From assembly GCF_932526225.1 (NCBI RefSeq), contig NC_064037.1:5282703-5346702 (forward strand): 64,000 nucleotides of DNA. Reading direction: 5' to 3'. The position numbers and the translations under genes were made by a program. Of the stretch, positions 42,503 to 53,484 are shown piece after piece. Within the stretch, counting starts at the first letter, position 1. Each line of letters starts with the position of its first letter. The notes under the pieces were generated by a model, which was not told where the DNA came from, did no database searches, and saw nothing but the letters and a program-made list of their open reading frames with translations. The DNA is from Nematostella vectensis (lineage: Eukaryota > Cnidaria > Anthozoa > Actiniaria > Edwardsiidae).

Positions 42503-45500
42503 TCAGGAGGTCTTGTCTTTTTTCTTCTTTTTATGGCGTTTCATAACATCACAATGTGAGTGTTTAACTTTATGCTCCTCTCTGTCGCGGGTCTTCTTTT
42601 TGTTTTTCTTCTTTGTTTTACGAGACATTTCCTCGGTAATATTTGGTTCTGTTTCTTGTTTGCTCTTCGATCCATTGACTTCGCTACCTTTTGTATCTAC
42701 ATTGGATATTGCAAAGAGAACATTTTAAAAATCGATAACAACTTATCATGTCAATGTTGGTAGGCCATGATGGATAACAACGATGATAAAGATTCTTATA
42801 ATGATGGTGATTGTAACGGTTATAATTTTGATTTAATTATTTAAATCAAACATGATCATCATAATTATTATGATGATCATGTTGACAATGATTTTAATAA
42901 TAGTGTTTTAATATGATGATAATGATAATGATGACAATTATAAAGAAGGTTCTCATATGATGATATTGATTATTATTGCGATGGTTATAATTGTGATTAT
43001 GATGAATACACATGACTCACTAGTTATGACATAATCATTATCAAAAATTTGTAATAATAACAAAAAATACACATGGATGAGGACATACAGAGTTACCTTT
43101 TGAGGATCCATTTGATAAAATTGTGTATCCACACACTGCTGCCTCAGCAAAACGTGCGACATCCTCTTCACATTCACCGTCACTGAAAGCAAATCGGGGG
43201 TAAAGCTAAAAATGCACACATAACATGTGAGGGCCAGATTTTTAAGAGGTACTTGTTTGGTTGAAAAATTGATTTAAGACATTGACCCCTCAACCGGCCT
43301 GTACCTTTGTGGCTTTGAGAAGTGCCCACTTGGATGCCATTAAGGGTTGCAAAGCATTCTGGGAGATCCAGGGAAAAATTCACGAGGGGAGGGCCAGTAA
43401 CACTCCTCTCCCCAAAGACAGATGTTTTTTTTATAAGGCTTTCCACCCCGAAGCCAAACAAATCAATTCCAGGTCATACAGACCCAGAATATCAGTGTAA
43501 ACAATTTTGGAATCAATTTGGTTTCAGAAAAGACAGCATATAGGAGAGCTGTTGTGATTTATTAGAAAATGTTTTTCTCATCCAGGCAAAGCCAAACAAG
43601 AAAAAAATCACCATGAATCCACCTTTGCTTGCAAATATCCATAAGCACAGCACTCAAGTATGCCCCAATAGACTTTATGATGTCCTAGGACACTCTCCCA
43701 ATATGCTCATAGCTGAATTTTTTATGAAAAATACAAGCAACCATCAACTTGTGCTCACATCAGCACAATGACGAGGGATTAAAAGTGGGGACCGCAAAGC
43801 ACTGTTGAAAGCTAGGAAACCGCTGACCAGGTGCAGTGGTGTTTGACTTTGACGGGCTGTATAAAACTCGGAATAGGGGGGAGGTATCTGTTTTCAGTCT
43901 GTTTTTTGTAAATTCAGCTAAAAAAATAGCCAGGAGCAATGGGTTAAGTATTTTTTTTTGAAAATCAGTCACAATCATGTTGATTAACCAACACAGCCAT
44001 AAAGGTTTGTTTGAATGACCTTTGATCTTCCAGATAAATGCAATAATTTTTTTTAGATTAGATTTATAGATTTAATGAAAACTCCCTTGCAATGCCCCTG
44101 CATGCAAATTTCTAATATGCATTACTTGTCTATCTTACCTTGAATCTGACTGCAATGCTTTTGTTCTTTTATTGACAGCTTGTGTTTGTGTAGTGAGTTC
44201 AGGGTCAATGATTCTTCTCTTAGAGGAGTTAAAGAGAAGGATCCCACAATCACCAACAGGAGAGATGCTAGATATCTTAACTTTCGCAGATGTCTCCTTG
44301 ATACAGCTTAAAGATATTGTAGAAATCAAATAGGCATCATGACTATCTCAAACAACAAAACATTCTTTGTAATGCTCACCAACCTATTGAGATGAGAGTA
44401 CAGTTTCTTAGCAACATGCTTTCTGAACTCTGGTGTTATAAGAGTGTCTGATATTTCATTTTCTTCTTCATCCTTTCTCCAATTTCTGAAAATCATACAT
44501 AAAAGGCATTATCAAAAAGAGATAAAAATTTAGCCCAAATTCAGAATAGTCCAGTATTAAATTGTACTATGCCTGCTGGACAGACGGGCTAAGGAAGCAA
44601 AAATACAGTGCATGCTCTTGTTTGGAGTCAATGCACGTAACCGGCGGGAATTCTTTGAGCTTAGGAGAAAACAATGCAAAAACTTGCAAATTCTGATGTC
44701 ACTGGTATTTGAGAAAAGTTTGCCTGAAACCGAGGCCTATACTGTATTTATGAGTCCTTTGAAAGTATTTTTACCTTAAACTTTTCTGGGGTATGACTCT
44801 CTCATGTTTACTCTTTAATCCCCCATGTTCTACCTCTGCAAATGATATCAAAACCTCCACATTAGTGCAACATCTAACAAATGAATTCCACTTAATTGTG
44901 ATGCAGAAGATGTTTCGAACTAGGGACATAGTAGCCTGCATAACAAGCGTTTCTGTGGAGTTCACTCTTTATTCTGGCTGAAAATGCACAGAAACGCAGG
45001 CTAGAGACGTAGGCATTTTAATCAGTTCTGTTTTTTTTTTTCACACAAATTATTCAAGCCATAAATGGAAGAAAATCAAATGGCAGGAAAACAATGCTCA
45101 ATGTGCCGAATCCTGCCAGGATAGGTGACCTTGTTCAATTTCCACCAGAACAGCACTTCTGCCAACTCAAATTGTAAGGCCAAATACATGAGCTTTGTTA
45201 AATGGGCTCAATTTCTTAATGGCCAGGGTTTTCAGTCTAGCGCCTTGTTCTGCGGTCTTTGCTTTTGGAGTCCTATGCTCCTTGCCGACCCACCCCCCTA
45301 ATTCAAAATCTAAATCATCTAAACCAGCGCCCAAAGCCGTGTAATTGGCCGGCGCGAGGTCACAGAGTCCGCTTCTGCTAGATGTGGCACCACTTTATGA
45401 ATTACTCATTGTAAAGAAAAGGAAAATAAACTATAGTATATAGACACATTAACTCAAAGTCCGTTCGCTAGCAATAGCTGGAACATAAAAGATAATATCT

Positions 45501-46730
45501 GATTACAGTGTGAATAGTACAGTACCAGGTAATGCACCTTTCAATTGAAACCACGGCACCCCGACCTCTGGGACATAGTGGGGAAATTAACATTCATGTG
45601 GTGTGAAATGCGTTACTTTCCTGGCCACCGGGGCATGTGACGCTGTTAAAACCCCCGATACATGGCCCCGCTGTTTTCTGATAACGTCCCACCATCGAAA
45701 GCCATACCTTCCTTTGAGCTGCCATGTTCAGTGAACTAAACTTCGGCGAGAAAAAAGCGTATGCATACTACACCCACTTTCGGGCCATTTCTAGTATTTT
45801 CACCACAGGCTACCCCAAATTTAAAAATCAACAGACATCGATAGATAGGGGTAAACTTTATTTGTTTCAGTCTATACTATCAGATATTTAGATTTGCAAG
45901 CAAGTATCTTTGTTGAAATATTATAATTTGAATATGTCAGGGGAAAAAACGGTGAAAACCAACGCACTTTCCGGTTCAGCGTCACTTCCCCACCCCATTT
46001 CCCGGCCTGTTGAGGGCTTCTGTTAAATCCCCTGGCCCCTGGTGGACAACAGGTGTTGATTAGGTGTTAAATCCCCTGCATGACCGTGTTACCTCCCCGG
46101 TATGACCCAGGGGTCTGGGGGCCGGGCTGTCAATTGACTGGTGCATAACAGCCTCACTGCCATAAAAGGCAGTGTGAATTAAAAATGTTAATCTGGTTAT
46201 CAAAATAGCCCAATGATGCTATGCCAAAATTCTTTTTTTTTTCACAAATATTTGTCGGATTCATAGTGTTACAAAGTTTCCTTAGCAACGGCCCTCAGAG
46301 AAATGTCCCAACACCCTTAACCTGAGACGGGAAACTTACACGCTTCGATTACAGGCATAGTGCTCAGTGTGTAACTGTATAATAAAGTTTCAAAATAAAA
46401 GAACACACACATCTTTGAGCAAAACTTCTGATTAAATCCCCCCCCCATCCCGTCCCTTCCCCCCCCCTAAAAAATCTCCCGGTTTTTTAAGCCTGGGGGT
46501 TGGCAGGTATATAATATAAGTACATGAATGTTGGCGCGTTTTTTATCAACTTTTCTAAAGTCGTCGTCCTCACCAGACACACGTGGTTACGTTTTAAGGT
46601 AGAGGAGATGATACGCATACTAAAAAGATATCGAGAGCTAAGTATACGCATTACCTTTGTCCACTATTCCAGCAATCTCCGCAAGTTTTCTCGCTTCTTC
46701 CTCGTCTTCATCAGAACTAGAAGATGCCAT
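42503..46730 (-). CDS. CUSTOS: CUSTOS (C12orf43) homologue
   Basis: In vertebrates CUSTOS is a small nuclear protein linked to Wnt/beta-catenin signalling. Exons found on the minus strand: 46730-46655, 44485-44384, 44306-44139, 43182-43097, 42696-42503. Exon 1 starts MASSSSDEDEEEARKLAEIA. Exon 2 holds the family signature ITPEFRKHVAKKLYSHLN. Exons 3-4 join as SDSSDGECEEDVARFAEAAV, matching the vertebrate acidic segment before 'EAAV'. Exon 5 is Lys-rich (KTKKKNKKKTRDREEH) and ends KKKKKDKTS, as expected of a nuclear signal. Phases close from exon 2 to 5. Exon 1 ends in phase 1 but exon 2 enters in phase 2, so one short exon in the 2.2-kb first intron is missing from this model. The exon 2 donor GTTGGT is weak. 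Confidence 0.85.
44486..46654 (-). other. CUSTOS intron 1 (probably contains a missed exon)
   Basis: A linker exon of length 1 mod 3 is expected from flanking phases, but I could not identify it with confidence. Otherwise the intron has C-runs near 46440-46470 and no repeat I recognise. Confidence 0.45.
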
Positions 46731-46992
46731 CTTGAAACTGAAACCGCTGACCGGATGTAAAAAAAAATTCGCGCGGAAAAAAAAATCAAGAAAAATGCAA
46801 GCACTTGAAGAAAACGGAAGTCTCAAAACTGGAAAGCGACATTTTGTCATATGGAAACCGAAAGTCGGACGTGTTTTACTGTAAAGCTTTCGAACCGATT
46901 AGATATCAAATCGTAGCTGTACAAGCGGACGCACATAAGAAATAGACTTTGTCATATATACAATACGCGAATTCGAAGCAGCAACGTGTAAA
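46731..46992. promoter_or_regulatory. Divergent promoter region, CUSTOS / 46993 gene
   Basis: Only 262 bp separate the two opposite start codons. No TATA box was seen. Confidence 0.5.
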
Positions 46993-47278
46993 ATGGAGTC
47001 CGGGAGTAGTAATAGACGCGAAGTTAAAGCCTTTTGCGCAGCCTTTGTGTCTAAGCAGATCGCTGACTTGAACGAACAGTACCATCGATTACTACGGTGT
47101 GAATGTGCGATGCTCGGAGCAGAAGGGTGCACTTGTGACTTCAATAAAGATGTCCCGGACACATCGGACAACAATGGCTATCAGGAACCGGACAGTGAAC
47201 AGGCGGACGGCTACAATTATGACACAAGCCACCATAATGGTGTAGCCACATCGCAAAGGGGTCAGCTAGCACGACTAG
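46993..47278 (+). CDS. First exon of an unassigned gene (candidate caspase N-terminal exon)
   Basis: ATG at 46993 opens 95 codons ending in a good donor (ctag|gtaagg, gt at 47279). The protein starts MESGSSNRREVKAFCAAF, then has a Cys cluster (LLRCECAMLGAEGCTCDF) and an acidic, Asn/Tyr-rich tail. I do not recognise a domain. The next clear plus-strand coding exons are the caspase exons at 50530. The phase (1) does not match the entry phase (2) of 50530, so at least one more exon would be needed. A candidate (48060-48112, entering in phase 1) is weak. Membership in the caspase gene is a guess. Confidence 0.5.
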
Positions 47279-48539
47279 GTAAGGGTTTAAATGATGGTGC
47301 CTCTCTATTTATTTCATTTATTTATTTTACTTTAGCGTGCCACACATCTTTATTTTTGGCATCCTTCCTATTTTATCGCGCATTCTTACGGAAAGACGTT
47401 TCCCTTTTATTTGTAACGCTTTTCTCAAACAGATGAGACTTAACGTATGTTCTCATTCACGCGGTCTTTTACAGAATAAAAAAAAAAACAGTACTAAACG
47501 GTACTAAATCTAATTCCGGTTTCTGTCCGTTGTAATAAAACTTTGCTTAGGTTTCCTTCCCTAGTACTTGTACGTGTCCTTTTGAGAAGTACAGCTACGT
47601 GGATTTATCTTTATCTTCCATCCTCATGTAAAAACGATATTATAGTTTGCACCATTGTGTCGACAATAAAACGATATATAGCAGCCCAGTTCCTTCATAA
47701 AAAAGAAAAATGATAATAAAACGCATTTTTTGTTTGCAATCAGCCAGTCCTCTTCTGATTGATATCAATATATGATCAAAGTGAAACCCCTCGTTTCTAT
47801 CTGTCTCAGTCAGTTCCCGGGTTTATAAAGCCAAAATGCCAATTATAACATGCGTGACAGCAGTTCTTTCTGAACATTTCTTGTGAATGTTGTTTTCTTT
47901 ATGCTGTGCTACTATTAATTTGCCTTTCCGCATAATGTTTTGCTTTTTTTAATAGGGGAATTTTAGTCTGTTTTATCATCAATTCCTCAGGAGAAACTGA
48001 GAATTGGATTTAGAATACTAACAGGATTTATCAGTTTATACGGTCATTGTGTGGGTAGAAAATTTCATCTCTGGGGACACAAAAACGTCTTATTCTATGC
48101 ATGCCAATAAGGTGAGCCAAAGCAAGGAGGTTACGGATGGGGAGGGTGGTGAGGATTTATTGTTCCTTTTTGGATTTCCTTATACTTCTTCACATTTTTA
48201 TACAAAACTTCTGAAAAATGAGGGGCACCCCTAGATCGGCCCATATATATAAAAGTTTCAAGTTAAAAAATAACCTATGATCGCACTTTATATGAATCCT
48301 ATCTCTACTTGTTCACATTTCTAATATAATTAGATTAAGACGAGAAGTTGAAGCAAATAAAATACAACAATAGCATTGATATATATGTTCAAGTGAAGTG
48401 ATGGAGAAAGCAAGTTCAGGCGTGGTTTCCTAGGCGAACATGTGCAGTGCTCAAGATCTGCTTCTGCGGCATCCGCGATGACGAGGAGAGTACTCGGTGT
48501 TTTGCAGTGATCTCGTGTGTAAACACATGCTCTGTCGCA
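47279..48539. other. Intron or intergenic stretch
   Basis: AT-rich. A possible 53-nt exon (48060-48112, bounded by gtag and gtgagc) is the only candidate coding element. Confidence 0.35.
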
Positions 48540-49735
48540 TCAGAGAGGATCTCGGGAAGCTCCACGTTGTGTCGCAACCATGTTCTTACACTTCCCAAGC
48601 GGTCTTACCCAACTGTTATCACGCACCAGCACATAGATGACGTCACGCGGAAGGCTAAGACAAAATGCGGCCACGCACTGCACATGTGATCGGCTTCTCA
48701 CCACGCAGCTATGGGTGACAATAACCACGTACTCAACGCATGCGAAGAACGTGCGTGTGAGATAAACCACTACCAGGGATGGGATTATTATGGTGGCGTC
48801 GAGGATGACGGATACGAATCCGAGAATGGGTACCGCGCGGCGGATGGAGTGCGTGATGTGTTGTATGTGTAGAATGTGGACACGGGAACGCGATAAGACT
48901 TCTTGCGGGAAGTGTATAACTTTCCTCGCGTGTCCCGCAGCCATCCCGCAAGCACCCAGTACCACGTTCACCCAGTACATGATCACTCGATATGCTGCAT
49001 TCTGTACAGTGCTGAATATGCCATTGAAGACAGCGACCAGGCGAATCCAAAAGAGTTGGTAAACGATGTCGGTAGTAAGGTGAACGAGGCCGGTGTAACA
49101 CCCAACTAGCTTGCGGTAAAAACGGTATGACATGACAACCATTAGAATGACGGCCTTGGCGAATAAGCAAACCAGGGTTAGCCATAGCTCCATTAGAATG
49201 TTGACGAATGAGGTCCACTTGTGTGGCCTCTTTGCAGCGCGACGGAGAACCTTACGATCTGCGACCTCATCGTGACGACAAATCCTTGCCTTTGGCACTC
49301 CTTCCAAAAAACCCGCAAGGGCGAATTCAGGTCCATAACGTATTCCCTTGGGGGGTGTAAGGTCCCTCTGGACCTATACTGTATACCCAAATGCAGTCTA
49401 TGTAGCCCATAGAGGCAAGCGCTTGCTGTCGAGGCCATACAAGCGACGACGAAAAACCCGCAGACCGCAGCGCAAATAGCGGGAGCAGAGAAGATTGCGG
49501 CTGTAACGATGAACGGTGCGGCGCACGCGGCCATGTATCCACCAATCGAAACCATTGCTGGCATCATCATTAAGACTACGCAGCCAATCAGGAACGACAT
49601 CACAGAGTGCCCACCCATCTGGGCGTGTATTCCGGTCCGGGATGCTTTTTGCCTTGGCAACTGCGGCAGTCCTGCTGGTCTCGAGGATATAACGTCCTTA
49701 ATCCCCATGAGCTCTGTTGCGAATTTCATGGTCAA
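48540..49735 (-). pseudogene. Multi-TM membrane protein ORF with one frameshift
   Basis: Two overlapping minus-strand frames, 49735-49193 and 49307-48540, appear to be one intronless reading unit. The second frame takes over at a T-run in ggttttttgg near 49315. The N-terminal part has a long near-continuous hydrophobic region (about residues 42-112, FLIGCVVLMMMPAMVSIGG onward). This is like a hairpin of the oleosin/promethin (LDAF1) type, but that resemblance is only by hydropathy. The C-terminal part has four to five further hydrophobic stretches. No named family was recognised. A sequencing error in the homopolymer would make it an intact gene of about 400 residues. Confidence 0.55.
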
Positions 49736-49991
49736 CTCAAATATATTTGTGTTTTATGCGTGAGCACTTTTTCGAACAAGTCCAACACCAAATCTTAAAT
49801 AACGTCGGGCTATTTTAGGCTCGACTAAAGATGTCGACGTGCGACCATGAGCAACCATGGCAACAAACGCAAGTTAGGGTTGGGAGAAGTGCGAAATTGT
49901 TAATGTATTATTATTGCTTTTAGGTTTGTTAAAAAGCAATAAAAAGCACTCTTGGCAAAGTCAAAGCCTGGACGAGGGAGAACGTTCAGCA

Positions 49992-50222
49992 ATAGCCAAA
50001 ATGGCGCGACTTAACATAACACACATTCCCCGTATGCGCCATCTCCCAGTCGCTCTCCCGCCACAACACCACGACAAGCTGATAAGGTGAGAAACTCTCC
50101 CAACATGATAGCCAAAATGGCGCGACTTAACATAACACACATTCCCCGTATGCGCCATCTCCTAGTCGCTCTCCCGCCACAACACCACAACAAGCTGATA
50201 AGGTGAGAAACTCTTCCAACAT
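49992..50222. repeat. 116-bp tandem duplication carrying CCAAAATGGCGCG
   Basis: The units start at 49992 and 50108 (atagccaaaatggcgcgac) and are nearly identical through gataaggtgagaaactc. Each contains CAAAATGGCG, the YY1-type core, next to a GGCGCG block. This suggests promoter sequence, possibly of the minus-strand ORF at 49735. Confidence 0.8.
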
Positions 50223-50325
50223 AATTTGATAAACTGATTAGTTGAGAAATGATGCTTCCAACTCATTTCGACAAGCTGATAATGGGAGACGAGTGCCCGT
50301 ACTTCATCGAGATAAAATGTTTACA

Positions 50326-50481
50326 GGGCCATAGCAGAGGGTGGGGCACTAGGGGCACGTGCCCCTCAATATTTTAAAAAAAAGTTAAAAGGAAATGACT
50401 AGTAGGTTTGGCTGTGCCTCACTCCCCCCCTCCCCCAGTGTTTTCTTAATAATAAATAATTCGAGGCCTACTACGACTATG
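50326..50481. mobile_element. Third GCCGTAGC-family MITE (diverged)
   Basis: It starts acagggccatagcagaggg and ends near ctacgactatgg. It shares ggggcacgtgcccc with the family. It lies just ahead of the caspase exon. Confidence 0.55.
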
Positions 50482-50529
50482 GTTTAGGTAACTACAATGG
50501 ATTAACTCTCTCCGATTCGACATCCCCAG

Positions 50530-52217
50530 ATGCCCATCGTTTATGGACCAGATATATGACGGCGTCAAGAATCCCTACGTACTGGTCATCAACAATGTGA
50601 ACTTCCTGCTGAAACCAGCCCCTCGCAGCGGCGCGAGTGCCGATATGCACAACCTTCAACGGTTCCTGGACAAAGCTGGATTCATGACACGCGCGATTCA
50701 CTATGATCTGACCAGGAAAGAAATGACGGATGTGTTTGAGGCCGCACGTCAGGATCCTATTCTTGGTAAGTGTTCTCCCCCATCCCCCCGCTCCCATTTT
50801 TTTCACAGGGTAATATTTTTTACCCCATTATCAGTTTCGCCTCCTGGAACTTTAAATACCAATCTTAGGGCCATTCTATTTGGAATGACCATCCATATAT
50901 AGACAAAAGTAGACACTATGTAATATGATATTCGAAGCATTCTTATAATTTGCCACATTTATTTACAAAGCATTTTCTTTTTCTTGTTTCGAGTTGGCCC
51001 TTGATTGACTCACCCACCCGCTTCCGCATTTTTCTCGTAATTTTGTAATCGTTTAAATTTTACAATTTATCGTAAACAGAGATGACAGATAAAGAAAAAA
51101 GTTGATAATTATTCAGTTGCTTAAAAACTTTGAAGCGTTTAATGTTGTTTTTAATTATCGTCGCCGCCTTGTTCGGGCTGGGTTTAAAGAAATCTCCGCA
51201 AAAAAAAATGGCGTTTATTTTTACTCTAATATATGATATCAAACACATCGTATATGATAGTTACAATTTGAACGTTGTGGCATCATTTGAGACAGACTTG
51301 CCATTCCAGTTGATCATGACGGCTTCATCTGTGTGATCATGAGTCACGGAGGCAAGAATGGGATCCTGACGAACGATCTTAATTTTGTGGATGTTGACGA
51401 GATTACGGGCAAGTTTCAGGGAACCAACTGTCCACAGCTTGCTACTAAACCTAAACTGTTCTTCATACAAGCATGCCGCGGAGACGACGTCGATAAAGGT
51501 TAGTACCGTGCAACTAACAAACAACGACTACAAGAAACAAATAGACGGACATGAACGGACTGACATACACAAGACAAATGGAGGGACCGAACTTGTCGTC
51601 AAACGGGAGGACAGGCAATAACAGGCAGACAGAAGACGGAAGGATGAACGGATACAGACAGAGGTACGGCCGACGAATGAACGGACAAACACAAAACTCG
51701 ATCTGATCGACAGATGGACGGACAGATGGACGAATAGAAAAAAATGTCTTTAAGTAATTCTTTATTTAAGCTGAAACGCCTAAGTTCGAATACTCTCGGA
51801 ATATACCTTTACTAAATCCCTAGCTCCTTATTTCCAGGCTATGTCGTAAGCCGTGGTCACAGGAATCATCATCACGAGGAAGAACTCCCAGTAACACTTC
51901 CTTCCGAAGCAGACTTTCTAATCGCGTACTCTACTACAAAAGGAAAAGTATCATTCCGACGGTACACTCCAGATTGTGCGTACATGGAAGCCAATTTAGC
52001 GTCTATGGGCTCTTGGTTCATATCCTGCTTGGTTGATGTACTTCTTGCCTATTCGCATAGGGAGGACTTGATGAGCATGTTGACACGTGTCAATCACGCG
52101 ATGGCATCGCTCTATTCAAACGCTGGCAATAAGCAGATGGCTTGCCAACTGTCGATGCTCACTAAGAAGTTGTACTTTGCGAATTTGATGGAAAAGGAGG
52201 ATGAGGGCAATGACTAG
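50530..52217 (+). CDS. Caspase (cysteine protease, p20-p10 catalytic exons)
   Basis: Exons: 50530-50765, 51310-51498, 51838-52217; joins are in phase. The p20 part has YVLVINNVNF, then PRSGASAD where the substrate-binding Arg is expected, the catalytic His in CVIMSHGG, and the catalytic Cys in FFIQACRGD. The linker carries DDVD, a plausible maturation cleavage site. The p10 part has ADFLIAYST and GSWFI. Two oddities: the usual SWR of p10 is SFRR, and about 12 extra residues lie between it and GSWF. The 5' exons, including any pro-domain, are not defined; the first exon enters in phase 2. No CARD or DED is seen, so initiator versus effector class is open. AATAAA lies at 52301. Confidence 0.92.
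50766..51309 (+). other. Caspase intron
   Basis: AT-rich with no repeat or coding segment recognised. Confidence 0.7.
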
Positions 52218-53484
52218 GGACTTTCTATTGAGATGAAGGTGTATACCAAGACTCTAGCGAAATATTTGTCAACTTCCTCGTAAGGGAAACGCCCTCACAA
52301 AATAAAAAGGTGTCCCTTATTTTGTCTGCTTTGGTAAACCAAGGAGCCCGTTTTTGCTTTCAGAGCATAAAGTACAAAGATTGAATGGATTTGCTAACGG
52401 ATTTAGAATTTCCTTTTTTATATTTGTCCCAGGCTTCTCCGAGTGGGGGTTATGTGAAATTCAATAATAAAATGTAGGCGGGGCAGCAGTACTGTCACTT
52501 TTCCATTAACCTTTAGTGAGCCCTTCTTGATCACACTACCTCTCCCCGTTTAGGCGAGGCTCTTACACAGGGGGAGGGGGCTTTTTTCGTATTTGTTTTT
52601 CCTTTAGGCGACGCTCTTGTTTAAGGGGGGTTTAAAGGAGGCGCTTATTCGAGCAATTACAGTACTGGCCATAGATGAAGTCATACAAAGAAGAAAAGCA
52701 CAGGCACATAGTGGTGTCCATGAAGTTTTGATTGATGATTTATAGAAGATTTTAAGATTATCAATACTATTTTTAATATACATCCCTCTTTTGCATTAAA
52801 CAAATTATTACACAATAACGGCATGGCAATATTTCAGTTTCAGTTAAATAATTTACCTTAAATTATGCCAAAATATTTTTAGAGAATATTAGAGGGTAAC
52901 ATTAAGAAAAAATACGCATGATTGATCATTCAGCCACTGATAACTTCCAAGACACTTAGGGGTTATGGCGCCACTCTAAACATGCTGGTTGTGCCCTTTA
53001 GATTGCTGGTTCTCTGAGCATGAATATTGTAGAAATTAAGATAATTTGATTTCAACAAAATTATAAACAATAAGATTAAAAATCAAATAAAAAAACTAAT
53101 AGTACAGAGATAGATGTACCGAGTATTAGTAATCTTACCATAAACACTCTGAAATGATCTTTTATTGTAAGGAGAATACAATCCAACCCAGATTTCGGTA
53201 AAAACTTTCCAGATGTTTAGGCAATCGAAACTGATTTTTTTCCTTTGATGCCCCCCAAAAATAATGGTCCCCCAAAAGCCAAATAAAAAATATAAATGAT
53301 CTTCAAGAAAAACCTTTACAATCTTGTCAAAAATTTTAGTCAAACTCAAGGCACAAAGGTTGACATCAGTTTTTTTGTCTTGATGATCACTTTTTAGCTA
53401 CTCTTCTTTCAAATATGACCAGAAACCTAAGTTTCTGATACTACCCAATAGCTGACATAATGATCAATGATCAATAATTAATGT
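52218..53484. other. Intergenic region, caspase to PDX1 (convergent)
   Basis: It holds the caspase poly-A signal (52301) and a second AATAAA-like site near 52467. Nothing coding is supported. Confidence 0.6.

Larger units (their letters stand above)
49736..50529. other. Region upstream of the multi-TM ORF, with tandem duplication and MITE
   Basis: It contains the 116-bp direct duplication (49992-50222) and a GCCGTAGC-family MITE (50326-50481). Confidence 0.6.

Noticed and set aside
48049-48234. Exon linking 46993 to the caspase
   Set aside because: The 53-nt candidate leaves phase 0 whereas the caspase exon needs phase 2; kept only as a weak possibility.
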